From Laguncularia racemosa (taxonomy: Eukaryota > Streptophyta > Magnoliopsida > Myrtales > Combretaceae), in NCBI GenBank assembly GCA_037954665.1, contig JBBMOL010000247.1, positions 841,800 to 905,799 on the forward strand: a DNA stretch of 64,000 nt. Direction: 5' to 3'. A model generated the notes under the pieces. That model was not told the origin of the DNA. It saw only the letters and a list, made by a program, of their open reading frames with translations, and searched no databases. The position numbers and the translations under genes were made by a program. Position 1 is the stretch's first letter. Each line of letters begins with the position of its first letter. This document shows, piece by piece, positions 1 through 12,915 of the stretch.

Positions 1-5
1 CATCA

Positions 6-1899
6 TCTCCTTAGTCTTCTAAAAGATTTGCCCTCAAATCTAGAGGATCAGTTGTGGAATTGAACCCTAGTATCTCTATTGTCTTGCTCTTCCGGCTAAC
101 CATGGTAGTGGATGGATGCCTGATCTGTTTCTGAAAACCCTAGACCTCAGGTGGAGTCATCGGTAATAGGACTATGCGTGACTCGCCCATGCTGAACATG
201 TAGGTATTTTCAAACCCATCATGTGTCACTCGTCAATCATACAACCAAGGCCGACCCAACAGCAAATGGAATGCATGCATAGGAACTATATCACAAAGGA
301 TCTCATCATGATAGTTCTGCCCGACACTCACAGGAACCTTTTGCCCTAATGGTAACATGCATACTACCTTTATTATCCAGCCAATGCAAATGATAAGGAC
401 TAGGATGTGGTATAGTAGACAGTTGTAATTTGTCTACCAGTGCAACAGATATAACATTCGTGCAACTACCACTATCGATGATGAGTACACAAAGATTACC
501 TCTGATTCTGCAAGAGGTATGAAATATGTTCTCCCTCTAAATATCACTGGTATCAAGAGATGTGGATAAAATCCTGCATAACACATTAAGGGGTAGATAT
601 TTCCCTCCTATATGCTCCTCAGGCGCATTTGCATTCTGATCATCATAATATTCCTGTAGTGCTATTGGTAGATCTGTAGGCTCAATCTGATCATGGTCAT
701 CCTCAGTATCCTCTCCAATGTCTTCCATAACAGTCATCACCCTCTTATTTAGACACTGTGCAGCCATATGCCCAAATCCCATGCATTTAAAACATTTTAT
801 CTAGCGTACTTTCCCACTAGTAGATCCGGGAACAGTTTGCCTCGTTTCTGGGGCCATGACCTCTTTACCATTCCCAGTGGGTAAGTTTTCTCTTATAATG
901 GTTGGGGTAATAGTGTCCACTGCGTTGACTCCCTCACCTACCGCCTTTGTTCCCCCTGATCGACTGTCGGCTGAGATAGGTCTATTAATAGTGTTGGGCC
1001 TACTGCTTGGAGCCCTAAAGAAGTTGGACCTCCTCTGTCTCTCTACTTTTAAGGCCAACTGAATAGCCTCATCAAGTGTGGTATAGCGCTACAGCTCAAC
1101 AATACACGCTATCTCATATTTTAGACCTAAGACAAATCGTGCTATAGTTTGTTCTGGAGGCTCAACAGACCTACACCTAATCATAAGGGTCTCAAATTCC
1201 TGCACATAATCATCCACTGTTTTACCCCCCCTGCCTCAAGGTTTGCAGTCGCATAAACAGCTTATGTTTGTAGTGCTCAGGATTGAACCTTTTCCTTAGC
1301 AACCGCTTCATGTCCCTCCAGGTTAGAACCTCAACCTCTCCATCCCAACATTTGTTGATCATCAGATTCTTTCACCAAAGTGTAGCATACCCTACAAATT
1401 CAACAGCAACCAATCTGACCCTGGTACTGTCGTCGATCTCATAACATTCGAAGAGACCTTTGACCTTATCCTCCCAGTCTAAGTATTCATCTACCGATCC
1501 CTTACCATCATAGGATGGCATATGTAGTTTCACATACTCTAAACCCCGAGGTGGCCTGAAATCCCTATTCTGATTTAGGTTTACTCCAAAATTGTCATCC
1601 CTTTCTTCCCTATTTGGAAGATGCTCCTCACCCATCCTTCTATTTAAATTCCCTTTTCCCACTACTCTGTTTCGATGAGGGTTTTGTGGAGCTACTCGAG
1701 GTGGTGCTGGTTGGTTTACCACTGGCGGTTGTGGCAAAGTCATCCTATCAACTCTAGTTGCCAGTGTAACAACTATAGTAGTAAGTTCCTGAAGTTGTTC
1801 CTCCAAAGTTCTCCTGCCTGCCACATTACGACCATGACCTCCACCAACCTGGCTATTGGCTTCTTCACCCAATCCCCCATTCACACTGTCATTAGACAT
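6..1899 (-). pseudogene. Gag-protease reading frame of element A (broken)
   Basis: Retrotransposon Gag followed by nucleocapsid knuckle and pepsin-like protease, read leftwards from an ATG at 1897-1899 (MSNDSVNGG, the start shared with F, G and I). Gag is open to about 1372, where TGG has become TGA, and then continues in pieces to 801. An in-frame TAG precedes the knuckle, which has the C-X2-C-X4-H-X4-C pattern near 730-790. A second in-frame TAG near 538 precedes the protease, whose active-site triad reads Asp-Ser-Gly near 470. A one-base insertion near 345 shifts the end of the protease. Both TAG codons also occur in copy F. The protein would assemble particles and mature them but could not reverse-transcribe. 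Confidence 0.75.
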
Positions 1900-2793
1900 A
1901 TTTGTAGATTCTCGTATGTTGTTCCTCAAAACAATTTGATTCAAGGGTACACACTTCCACTACTATGCTTCCCTAAACTCCACACAATCGCAACTACAAA
2001 AGACAAACAAACAAACCTACTTAATGTTACAATTATATAATTGCAACTCACGTGTAATACTCTTCTCCACAACACGCCACAATTATACGGTGCAACAAAT
2101 TTAATTTCCACAAGTCACTCCATGGCAACACACAAGCAACAACAACAATAATGATGTGTTACATCCACGGCAACAACAAGATGGATATTAAGTACAAGTA
2201 GACTTCAACTTCCATGGCAAATAATGAAAACAAAAGACTAATAAGTGACTTTCCCAAAATGAATTCCGAATCCCACAATAGGCAGCAACTTTCAATTTGA
2301 AATTCAAACAACTTCACTTATTGCAAGCCTTCCTCAATTGGTAACAATGAATTCAAATTCAAATAGCAATCATTAACTCCCACAACTTAATTGCATATGT
2401 TTTGAATTCAAATAATTCCTTACTAATCAAAACAAATTCTACTACACCAATTCAGAATTACAAAATGGAAATCAAAAACAACAAACTACACAACCTCCTT
2501 ACGCCACAAGCTAGTCACGACAAGAATTGGTAAGTTTTGCAAGTTCAAAAAATTGCAAAAGTAAACTTCACTTTGTACTTCTACTCTTCCACGTAAATTA
2601 GTGACCACAAAATGATGCAATAACCTTCCCAAACCAACTCCAACAATCAGCAAATCAAATCCCAATCCAAGGTAATTTCGCAATCTCAAAACAACAACAA
2701 CAACACAATTTGCGGTTTTCACTTGATCAACCCTAATTGATGATCAATTCCACGAAATCAAATACAACTAATCCCTTCTCTCAGCAAGAGCTC
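1900..2793 (-). other. 5' leader of element A
   Basis: Untranslated leader between the gag start and the primer-binding site. It is AT-rich with runs of AAC triplets and no convincing coding frame. It closely matches the leaders of F (35198-36102) and G (60100-60800), showing a common origin. Short open frames here are chance. Confidence 0.7.
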
Positions 2794-4223
2794 TGTTGAT
2801 CTCAATTAGATTAATCAAGAGGGGGGTGAATTGATTAATTACTTAAAATTTCACTTTTTCGCAAATCAACTAAAACTCTTGACTAATAAAATTACGTGAA
2901 TAACAATAATGAAGAACAATAATGTGCAATAAATAAAAGTAGAGAAGAACAAAATGCTCAGATATTTATAGAGGTTCCGCCCCGAGCGTCAGTCCTCTTT
3001 TCCAGCTCCAAGCCGGGGTCCGGGTTGTGTTTTACTATATCAACAAATTGAAGATATACAACATAAGCCTCTTCAAGGCAAAGTCTCACTGTTGAGTCTT
3101 TCTAGCTTCTTCACTAAGCTAATCACTCAACTACAGTGATGAAACAAGAAACAATTCCTTATTCACAAAAGGAATTTCAACAACATCAATGAGGAATATC
3201 ATATTTCCTCTAGATTACATGTATATGTAAAGATTTTTGCTTGAAGATGTATGAGTCTTTTCTTCTTGTGTGTCGTTTTTCTTTCAACAACGTTCTCTCT
3301 TTTTCTATTGTTAATCAACGTTCACCACACTCTTTTTTCATTTGAATTAAACACTTTATATATGGAGAAAACATAACGGCTACTTTCCACGTGATAATCT
3401 TGAATTTATTTTAGAATTTTCAATTCAAAAATAAGTTGGATCTGTTGGAGAAGATCTGCATTCCGTGATATTCTTGATAAGGATAAGCTTGGATAATTAG
3501 TTTGACCGAGATCTTCTTTGGATATATCTCTTGGATCAAGTTTGTTGAAGATATCCCTCACATTGTGGAACCATATCTTGATATAACAACCATATCTCTT
3601 ATCTTTATCTTTGTAACTGCTAGATCTCCAAAAATATAGTACAAATATCCAACTTTAAATCTGGATAAAACTTGTAAATCTTATATGATCTCACTTTATC
3701 ATAAAATGAAATCTTTGAATAAAATCTTGTAAAACTTTATGTAAATTTAAAAAAACCTTTGATATAAAATCCAACTTTAGTAAAACACATCAAGTATGTT
3801 ACCCAAAAATACTTGACACGTGGAACTAGGCCTTGAAATTTATTAAAACTATCAATATAAAATTTAGAACGTAATGTAGAAAAATTTGTAATAGACATGA
3901 AAGGTTCTGAAAGTGCTTCTGAAACAAACCTGGCAACTGTCCTCCTATTATGAAGGTTCTGAAAGTGCTTTTGAAAGGTTAACACGATAACTATGGATAC
4001 ACTACACAACTTCTGAAACACCTTATGTCAGAACAAAAATAGTTTATATAACACTTTTGAAGGTTCTAAACAAGCTTCTGTCTCCTTGTTCAACTTTAGA
4101 AAAATTACATTGCTATCTTCTGAAACAGCTTCTGACAAGCTTAAACATTCGTTACACATTATTCCTCTTTTGTTAACATCAAAACTAAATTAGAGAACTT
4201 AACATTCTCCCCTAACATTAGCA
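2794..4223 (-). repeat. 3' LTR of copia element B
   Basis: 1430-bp LTR bounded by TG and CA. It is nearly identical to 11453-12896, differing by scattered transitions, many at former CpG sites, and by a short indel near 3028. It contains the polyadenylation side of the element and a second copy of the promoter. Confidence 0.93.
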
Positions 4224-4238
4224 TTCTCCCCCTTTTTT
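4224..4238 (-). promoter_or_regulatory. Polypurine tract of B
   Basis: Minus strand is a purine run (six A, five G, then AGAA) abutting the 3' LTR, the expected plus-strand primer site. A similar run lies near 4446-4458, about 220 bp further inside. Confidence 0.75.
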
Positions 4239-4556
4239 ATGATAACAAAACACCATTAGATATTCAAAATATACACAACTTTCATGTTTAAGCATATATT
4301 CCTATAACAGAATCTCAAGATTCCTATAACAGAATCTCAAGCACAATAGAATCATTATAAACGCATAAACATATTGATCATAAGCACTTATAAGCAATAT
4401 AGAATCATTCATAAGCAGCAAGCAGTATTGATCATAATAGAATCATTCTCCCCCTTTTTGTTAACAGCAAAAGGGATATCTCCCCCTTAATCGATGCATA
4501 AAATATAAAAGAAGTCTTTTACAACTTGATTCGAAAACAAAATTTAAGATAAAGAA
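4239..4556 (-). other. 3' non-coding region of copia B
   Basis: Between the extra 3' frame and the polypurine tract. It holds short direct repeats (a 20-odd base phrase repeated near 4310-4340, and repeats around 4350-4445) and a second purine tract. No coding frame is seen. Confidence 0.6.
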
Positions 4557-6286
4557 CTAAGATTTTCTGGATCTTGTGACTCGAGAGGTAGAGGGAGTGG
4601 TGGAATGTTTGGTTGACGAAGGTTTCTCTAGTGAAGTATCCAAGTCGATGATATGAGCGCCAGAGAGAACATAATCTGGAAATTTGTTGGATAAGAAGAG
4701 CTTGATTTCACCATGAAGACTTGTGACAAATTGGGAGGTTTTATCCGTCTTGGAGTCCAAAGTTTTGAAGGAGTTAGTAACTGAATCTCCAATCTTCCTC
4801 ACTTGTGAGACAAATTTATCAAACGCAATCACATTATTAGATAAATCTTGTTTGACTCTCGCACTAAATTCATCATAGAGAATTCTATAGTGATGGAGAT
4901 CGGTAAGCATTTTCTTAGAATTCTTCTTGATATCAGAAAGAATATCAGAAGTTTGTTTGACCTGTGATTCCATTGATTCTAGTCTCCTCAAATCAGACTT
5001 TTGAAGAACTTTATTTCTCAAAGTTGTCTTAACGAAATTCGATAGTTCATGTTTCAAACTTTCTCGAACAACATTCTTTATTTGTTCCAGATCAACATTG
5101 GATATAACTTCTTTTGTTCCACTCTTCCCAGCCTCATCAGCATATGATTTCTTCCCATGATCTGTTTCAACCTCTATTCTAGGTTCTAAACTAGGTTCTG
5201 AACCTCCTTCTTGAACAGATATTCCAAAAGGAACTATTCTTTTCATATGCTTTTGATGGACAAAATGTGCACCATCATTCGCATACCACAAACAATCCTT
5301 AACAAAGATGGACATGTGATGAAAAACTTCTTTACCTATCCTTTTTAACTTAATAGGTTCAAAAGAGCTGGTAGGCAAAACTATCCCTTTAAACACAAAT
5401 AATCGCATCAATATATTCCCAAATACCAAACTTTCTTTATTCCTCCAAATTTGATCAATGACTCTAGAAGCCATGTCCACATTCTTTTTGTTAATCATTG
5501 CATAGATAATTTGAGCATGTTCTATGGACATTGAAGTAGAACTGCCCTTCCTTGGACATAGACATTCAACAATTATCTTATGTATGATTCGAGGAAACAA
5601 CTCAAAATCAATGATCATTGCTTCTATTCCATAATCCATTTGTAAGCCTCCATTTATAGCAGATCATTCCTAGGCATGTTCGTAATCTCTACATCATCAT
5701 TTACATCATGTAGATGTAGACATTTAATTACATCTGCCCTAGAAATTGAAATGTCTTGATCACATACTCTGGAAACTAAAACATTCCCTGCCGCAAGACT
5801 TAAACTTCCATAAAATTCTTTGACACACTTGCCATAAACTAGAACTTAAGTAGAGCAAGGTTCCATGCATCCTATGGGTTCTAACAGTTCATTCCAGTAA
5901 AATGCATTACTAGTAAAGAAATTAAAATCCACAAAACTACAAGAACACACCTCATTTTTCTTCTTTCGAAGAGATTTTGAATTTGAGGGTTTCAGAGTTG
6001 GTACATTCTCTTGTTTCGTTTGCTTCTTGGATGCTTTCTTGAGCGGAGAGGTTTCTTGAGTAGCCTTTTCTTTTCCTTTTGAAGACGATGCAGCTCGTTT
6101 TCTTTTGAAAATCTTCTTGGAACCTATGATAGATTCAGAATCAGGGGAACTTGGATTCTCCTCTATTGAAGGTTCTTGATATTTTTCCGAAGAATTTGAA
6201 GATTCATTATGAATCACTAAAGGCTTGTTTGATGATTTTGTTTTGAATGATTTTTGTTTGAGGCGTTCTGAAGATTTAGGTTCCAT
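4557..6286 (-). pseudogene. Extra 3' ORF of copia B (env position, plant transposon protein-like)
   Basis: A frame of about 575 codons downstream of RNase H, where SIRE/Maximus elements carry an additional gene. It is open from 6286 to 5849, has a stop, continues in the same frame to about 5640, has a second stop, then runs open to 4557 (360 codons). Both stops are TAA where CAA is expected. The N-terminal third is Ser/Lys/Glu-rich and basic. The middle (Phe-Tyr-Trp-Asn-Glu-Leu onward) resembles the plant retrotransposon-associated domain often called putative plant transposon protein. The C-terminal 150 residues look like a coiled coil with a Ser/Thr-rich tail. No signal peptide or membrane segment is evident, so an envelope function is not supported. 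Role unknown. Confidence 0.6.
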
Positions 6287-6429
6287 TAGAGTTGCAATGA
6301 GAGAGAGAAAAAGAACAGATTTCGAAGGAAGAGAATTAGAGAAGGAAGAAAACGAATGAAAAGAAAAAATATTTTAAATGAATAAAGATTTTTCAATATT
6401 TTCGAGGGGAAAAAAAATCAAAAGGGGTT

Positions 6430-7372
6430 TCAAATTCCTAATTCATTTCTAATAAATTCAAATTTTACCTTTTCAAGAGCTTTAGTAAAAATATCTGCAA
6501 ATTGATTATCGGTTGACACAAATTCAACATTTATATCTCCATTATGCACATGATCTCTAATAAAATGATGTCTAATTTCTATGTGCTTTGACCTAGAATG
6601 ATGTACTGGATTTTTTGTCAAATTTATTGCACTCGTGTTGTCACATTTAATTGGCACAGTTTTAAAATTTATTCCATAATAATTCAATTGTTGTTTTATC
6701 CATAAAACTTGTGCACAGCAATTTCCAATAGAAACATATTCAGCTTCAGCTGTGGATAGAGCAACAAAATTTTGTTTTTTTGAAGACCAAGAAATTAATT
6801 TATCACCTAGGAATTGACAAATACCAGATGTGCTTTTTCTATCAATTTTACATCCAGCATAATCTGCATCAGAATATCCTATTAGATCAAAATTCTGATT
6901 TCTAGGATACCATATGCCTAAATTAGAAGTATTAACTAGATATTTGAAAATTCGCTTTACAGCTGATAAATGAATTTCTGTTGGTGCAGCTTGAAATCTA
7001 GCACACAAACACACACTGAACAAAATATCAGGTCTAGATGCAGTCAAATACAATAAAGAACCTATAAGACTCCTATAAAGTTTTTCACTTACCTTCTTTC
7101 CATTTAAGTCAGAGTCTAACCTTGATGAAGTACTCATAGGTGTTGTAACCTTTTTGCATCCATTATATCCAAATTTCTTCAATATTTGTTTTGTGTATTT
7201 TTCTTGATGAACAAAAATTCCTTCCTTTGTTTGTTTATTTGAAGTCCCAAAAAGAATGTCAACTCTCCCATCATTGACATTTCAAATTCTGTCTGCATGG
7301 TCTCAGCAAATTCTTGACACAAAAATTCTTTAGTAGATCCAAAGATAATATCATCCACATATATTTGTACAA
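6430..7372 (-). pseudogene. Copia B reverse transcriptase C-terminus and RNase H
   Basis: Residues for the end of the reverse transcriptase, including the catalytic YVDD box near 7355-7366, followed by a copia RNase H. RNase H features are SDADYAGC near 6860, the conserved STAEAEY near 6740, and the terminal FADIFTK region near 6480. The stretch 6430-7182 is a clean 250-residue frame. Between 7183 and 7372 there is at least one single-base deletion in an A-rich stretch near 7240. The stop is 6430-6432. In an intact element this part would copy RNA into DNA and remove the RNA strand. Confidence 0.85.
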
Positions 7373-8182
7373 CTAAGATATCATTATCAAAGTTTTCAAG
7401 AATAAAGTAGTGTCAACTTTTCCTCTATGAAAACCTTTAGAGATCAAAAACATACTCAATCTTTCATACCAAGCACTTGGAGCTTGTTTCAAACCATATA
7501 GAGCTTTATTTAATTTAAAAACATAGTCTGATTTGAAAGGATCTTCAAAACCAGGTGGTTGTTCCACATAAACTTCTTCCTTTATAAAACCATTTAAAAA
7601 TGCACTTTTTACATCCATTTGAAAAACTTTAAAATCCTTATAAGATGCATATGCAAGCATTAACCGTATTGCTTCTAGTCTAGCAACAGGTGCATATGTT
7701 TCATCAAAATCTATTCCTTCTTCTTGTGAATAACCTTTAGCTACTAATCTTGCTTTATTTCTTATAATTTTACCATCTTCATCTAATTTATTTTTAAACA
7801 CCCATTTAGTTCCAATTATAGACTTCCCTCTAGGTCTAGGAACTAAATTCCATACATTGTTTCTTTGAAATTGATTTAATTCTTCTTGCATAGATATAAT
7901 CCAATTAGCATCATTCAAAGATTCTTCAATCTTACTAGGTTCAATTTCAGATAACAACACAAAATGATTTTCAAGATTTTGTAGTTTAGCTCTTGTTTTA
8001 ACACCCGATTGTATATCACCTATTATTTGATCAGAAGGATGTGCACACTTATACCTCCAAGCTTTAGAAGCCTCTTGTTCAGATCTTATAACTTCTGATG
8101 TACCTTCTGTATTTGCCTCTGAAATAGGTTCTGGATGATTAGATCCTCGAATGTTAACAGCAGGTGCTTCTGACTTAAGTTC
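7373..8182 (-). pseudogene. Copia B reverse transcriptase N-terminus
   Basis: The 195-residue frame 7373-7960 has copia RT motifs in order: W-x-L-V-P, GTKWVFKNK, KARLVAKGYSQ, ETYAPVAR, QMDVKSAFLNG and ALYGLKQAPSAWY. A frameshift near 7395 separates it from the YVDD part. Upstream, 7961-8182 is the variable linker between integrase and RT, rich in Glu, Ser and Pro, and begins after a TAA at 8183. Confidence 0.85.
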
Positions 8183-9478
8183 TTAACTAACTTCTGCTTT
8201 AGAATTGGAGTCTTTTTCTTCATCAAAATCAACATCCTTTAAATCCTCAATAAACTTAACATTTATAGATTCTTCAATAGTTTTTGATGACTTATTGAAA
8301 ACACGATAAGCACGACGATTTAGAGAATATCCTAAGAAAATAACTTCTTCAGATCTTTCATCAAACTTACCATAGTTGAGTGGATTCTTTTTCACAAAGC
8401 ATTTAGATCCAAAGATATGAAAATATGAAACGTTAGGTTTCTTACCTCGAAACATCTCATAAGCAGTCTTTGATGTCATAGGTCGAATGAAAACTCTATT
8501 GATGATATAGCAAGCTGTAGAAACTGCTTCTGCCCAAAAATACTTAGCAATTCCACTCTCATTTAACATAGATCTAGTCATCTCTTGTAAAGTTCTATTC
8601 TTGCATTCCACTACTCCATTTTGTTGAGGAGTGTATGGAGTTGAGAAATTATGAGATATACCATGTTCTTCACAAAAATTTAAAAAAATTGCATTTTGAA
8701 ATTCTATTCCATGATCAGTTTGAAAACTAATTATAGAAACTCCTTTTTCATTTTGTATTTGTTTTGCAAACTTTTGAAAAGAATCAAAGGTATCTCTTTT
8801 GTGTCGCAAGAATATAACCTAAGTGTATCTTGAAAAATCATCAACAATAACAAGTCCATATTTGCTTCCACCCATGCTTAAGACTCTAGTAGGTCCAAAA
8901 AGATCAAGATGCAATAATTCAAGTGGTCTCTTAGTTGAGATTACATTTTTACTTTTATGAGAAATAGAAACCATTTTATTCTTTAAGCAAGTATCACATT
9001 TCACATCTTGTTTAATATTTATCTTAGGTAATCCTTTAATAATATCCTTTTTAGATAATTTTTCTAGGTGATTAAAATTAACGTGTCCTAGTCGTTTATG
9101 CCAAGCAAAAACATGATCATTCAAAGAAATTAAGCAACAATCATTATTGATTTCATCTGGTTTTATAAGATAGATATTTCTTTTCCTAATTCCTTCAAAT
9201 AATCTTTCATCATTTTCATTAAAAGCATAGCACTTGTCTTGATCAAAAATCATCCTATAACCTTTATCACATAACTGACTAATACTAAGTAAATTATGTT
9301 TTAAACCTTGCACAAGATATACATTTTCAATAAGAAACGTAGGCATACCAATCGTTCCAGTGGCAATTATTTTACCTCTACTATCATCTCCAAACTTTAC
9401 ATACCCTTTTTCTTCCCAAGTTATGCTATTGAACAATGAAGCATCTCCAGTCATATGTCTAGAACATCCACTATCCAA
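8183..9478 (-). pseudogene. Copia B protease and integrase
   Basis: Begins with the protease active site LDSGCSRHMTG at about 9478. The integrase zinc-binding region follows (H-x4-H near 9100, C-x2-C near 9000). The catalytic core has Asp in HLDLFGP, Asp in QTDHGIEF, and Glu in GVVE of the PQQNGVVE motif, so all three catalytic residues are present. A TGG-to-TAG stop lies near 8817 after DDFSRYT. The frame then stays open to a TAA at 8183-8185. Confidence 0.85.
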
Positions 9479-11410
9479 ATACCAAGTTCCTCTTTTTTAG
9501 CTTCATGTCCCTGTACAAATGGAAAGAATTAAGTCCTTTTAGGAACCCAAGCAAGTTTGGGCCCTTTAAAAGATAAGCTCATTTGATTTCTTTGATTTAC
9601 TTGTTGACTACTAAGCTTATTTCTTTTATAATAGTAAAATTTCTCAATATGACCAAATTTATTACAAAAGAAGCATGCATAAGAATTAACATTCCTATAT
9701 CAGTCATTTACCTGTTTCTGGAAATTCTGGTTTGTATAACTTCTGTTATACCTTCTGGTATTGCTTCTGTAGTACCCATTGTGTGGATACTTCTTGTCAG
9801 AATAACTTCTGTAAAAGTCTCTAGTATTTCCTCTTTTAACAATATTTGCATTCGAAATGTACTCTTTACTTTTGAATTTATCAGTTAAGACTTGCTTAGC
9901 TTTAACAAAAACTGTATTTTGATTCGATTTTGAACTCGAACCATGCTCATATCCTAACCCATGTTTTTCATTCGAAACTCTTTGTGAAGAAATTAACATG
10001 GTCAATTTCTTATCACTTTCATCAAATTTCTTAAAGGTAGTTTTCAACGAATTTGACAGTTCATCAATCTTTACCTTCATGTTACTTGTTTCTACTTCAA
10101 GCAGTTGATTCTCTATTCTTAGTTTCTCTATACTCACATGCATGGATTCATTTTCTTGTTTCAAGATATCATTTTCATCCGCAAGTAACAAATTTGTTTG
10201 CTTTACTACCTCCTTTTCATTCTTAAGAGCTTTTATTTCATTTTCATACTTTGCTAATTTTGTATCAGCCCTTTTTAGTGCCTTTAGTAGCTTACTCATT
10301 TCTACTAGCATGTCAGTTTTAGTTACATCTTCATCAGATTCAGAATGTACCTTAGAACTAGCCATTAAACACAGATTTGCCTCATCCTCTTCTTCTTTTG
10401 AATCCTCTGAATTTGTCTCTGTATCCTCTAAATCACTCCATGTTGCTAGCATTGCTCGACTTTTCTTTTTATAATTTTCCATTTTCTTGATCAGTGTTGG
10501 ACATTCGTATTTGATGTGTCCTGGCTTTTTGCATTCATAACATTGAATCTCCCTTTTCTCTTTCTTCTTTTCTTTCTCCTTGTACGCTTTTCCTGCATCA
10601 TTATGCTTATATTCAGTACTTTTCTTGAAAACATTAAACTTCTTACCTCTTTGCTTCTTGAGCAGCCTGTTGAGTCTACGTGCTAGAAGACTGATGTCCT
10701 CTTCTTTCTCATCGTCGCTATCATCTATTTCATTTTCATTTTGCTTTATTTCCTTGACTTTAAATGCAATTCCTTTGGTACCGTCTTCTCCTCTTTGCGT
10801 GGTCTTTATGTGTGACTCATATGGCATGAGCTTTTCTCTCAATTGACTGAGAGTTAACTTGTTTAGGTCTTGAGCTTCCTCTATAGCAGTTTTCTTTGCA
10901 TCCCAAGATGGTGGCAATATCCTCAACACTTTCCTCACAAGATCTGGATCTGGAAGTTTCTTTCCAAGTGATGTAAGCTCATTTGTGATAGCTGTAAACC
11001 TGTTAAAAGCATCTTTGACATCTTCATTAGATTTAAACTTAAATAATTCATACTGTTGAATTAAAGAATTTATCTTAGTTTCCTTGATGGTATCAGTCCC
11101 TTCATATGTATCGGATAGGATCCCAAATCTCCTTTGCACTTGCACACGATGATATTAAATAGAACTCTGATGGAGCAATTGTAGTCGGTAATAAATTTTT
11201 TGCTTTGTTGTTCTTCTCAATAATTTTCTTCTCCGAATCTGACAAGGTTGAATCTCCGTTCAAGGTGATCAAACTGTCTCCAAGTGAAATGACCTACCAT
11301 GAATCATAATCATTAGCTTTAATGTAAGTTTCCATACGCATCTTCCAATAAGAGAAGTTTGAGCCATCGAAGTAGGGAGCTCGATTAATTGCAACATTAT
11401 TTTCAACCAT
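9479..11410 (-). pseudogene. Copia B Gag
   Basis: Gag starts at the ATG 11408-11410 (MVENNVAINRAPYFDG, typical of SIRE-like Gag). It has a stop near 11290 and a frameshift near 11140, then is open for 481 codons from 11145 to 9700. It contains the capsid region, an acidic/basic linker, a CCHC knuckle CYECKKPGHIKYEC near 10500, and a long Lys/Glu heptad region (about 10100-10330) that should form a coiled coil. Past a TGA at 9700 a second knuckle is recognisable near 9650, with its last Cys replaced by Tyr. Two knuckles and a coiled coil are usual in this lineage. Confidence 0.85.
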
Positions 11411-11438
11411 TTTGGATCACTCAAAACAGATTGGTCCT

Positions 11439-11450
11439 GCTCTGATACCA
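11439..11450 (-). promoter_or_regulatory. Primer-binding site of B (initiator tRNA-Met)
   Basis: Minus strand reads TGGTATCAGAGC, the standard complement of the 3' end of plant initiator tRNA-Met, two bases from the 5' LTR. It sets the orientation of the element. Confidence 0.9.
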
Positions 11451-11452
11451 AT

Positions 11453-12896
11453 TGTTGGTCCCAATTAGATTAATCAAGAGGGGGGTGAATTGATTAATTA
11501 CTTAAAATTTCACTTTTTCGCAAATCAACTAAAACTCTTGACTAATAAAATTACGTGAATAACAATAATGAAGAACAATAATGTGCAATAAATAAAAGTA
11601 GAGAAGAATAGAATGCTCAGATATTTATAGAGGTTTCACCTCGAGCATCAGTCCTCTCTTCCAACTCCACGCGGGGGTCCCGGTTGTCTATACCGGTTGT
11701 GTTTTACTATATCAACAAATTTAAGATATACAACATAAGCCTCTTCAGGGCAAAGTCTCACTGTTGAGTCTTTCTAGCTTCTTCACTAAGCTAATCACTC
11801 AACTACAGTGATGAAACAACAAACAATTCCTTATTCACGAAAGGAATTTCAACAACATCAATGAGGAATATCATATTTCCTCTAGATCACACGTATATGT
11901 AAAGATTTTTGCTTGAAGATGTATGAGTCTTTTCTTCTCGTGTGTCATTTTTCTTTTAACAACATTCTCTCTTTTTCTGTTGTTAATCAACGTTCTCCAC
12001 ACTCTTTTTTCATTTGAATTAAACACTTTATATATGGAGAAAACATAACGGCTACTTTCCACGTGATAATCTTGAATTTATTTTTGAATTTTCAATTCAA
12101 AAATAAGTTGGATCTGTTGGAGAAGATCTGCATTCCGTGATATTCTTGATAAGGATAAGCTTGGATAATTAGTTTGACCGAGATCTTCTTTGGATATATC
12201 TCTTGGATCAAGTTTGTTGAAGATATCCCTCACATTGTGGAACCATATCTTGATATAACAACCATATCTCTTATCTTTATCTTTGTAACTGCTGGATCTC
12301 CCAAAATATAGTACAAATATCCAACTTTAAATCTGGATAAAACTTGTAAATCTTATATGATCTCACTTTATCATAAAATGAAATCTTTGAATAAAATCTT
12401 GTAAAACTTTATGTAAATTAAAAAAAAACCTTTGATATAAAATCCAACTTTAGTAAAACACATCAAGTATGTTACCCAAAAATACTTGACACGTGGAGCT
12501 AGGCCTTGAAATTTATTAAAACTAACGATATAAAATTTAGAACGTAATGTAGAAAAATTCGTAATAGACATGAAAGGTTTTGAAAGTGCTTCTGAAACAA
12601 ACCTGTCAATTGTCCTCCTGTTATGAAGGTTCTGAAAGTGCTTCTGAAAGGTTAACACGATAACTACGGATACACTACACAACTTCTGAAATACCTTCTA
12701 TCAGAACAAAAATAGTTTATATAACACTTTTGAAGGTTCTAAACAAGCTTCTGTCTCCTTGTTCAACATTAGAAAAATTACGTTGCTATCTTCTGAAATA
12801 GCTTCTAACAAGCTTAAACATTCGTTACACATTATTCCTCTTTTGTTAACATCAAAACTAAATTGGAGAACTTAACATTCTCCCCTAACATTAACA
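11453..12896 (-). repeat. 5' LTR of copia element B
   Basis: 1444-bp LTR driving element B on the minus strand. It begins directly upstream of the primer-binding site at 11439-11450 and ends at the TSD AGCTA (12897-12901). Confidence 0.93.
12026..12035 (-). promoter_or_regulatory. TATA box in the 5' LTR of B
   Basis: On the minus strand this reads ATATATAAAG, a good plant TATA element. The same motif is at 3354-3363 in the other LTR. It is the only strong candidate in this LTR for the start of the genomic transcript. Confidence 0.55.
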
Positions 12897-12915
12897 AGCT
12901 ATGATACCAAAAAGA

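Larger units (their letters stand above)
2794..12896 (-). mobile_element. Element B: Ty1/copia retrotransposon, SIRE/Maximus-like, complete but defective
   Basis: Full-length minus-strand copia element of about 10.1 kb. LTRs are 2794-4223 and 11453-12896, both TG...CA, flanked by the TSD AGCTC (2789-2793) and AGCTA (12897-12901); removing the element restores the primer site of element A exactly. Domain order read leftwards is gag, protease, integrase, reverse transcriptase, RNase H, then an extra 3' reading frame. Integrase before reverse transcriptase defines copia. The long gag with coiled-coil C-terminus, the additional 3' frame and the roughly 10-kb size point to the SIRE/Maximus lineage. 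Several frameshifts and stops make it non-autonomous now. Confidence 0.92.

Noticed and set aside
3737..4021. 94-codon minus-strand frame in the B LTR, repeated at 12371-12682
   Set aside because: It lies inside the LTR, is AT-driven, and has no similarity to known retroelement proteins; conservation follows from LTR duplication.
10142..10846. Ser/Phe-rich plus-strand frames opposite the copia B gag
   Set aside because: They are mirror images of the Lys/Glu-rich coiled-coil coding on the minus strand; no start context or homology.
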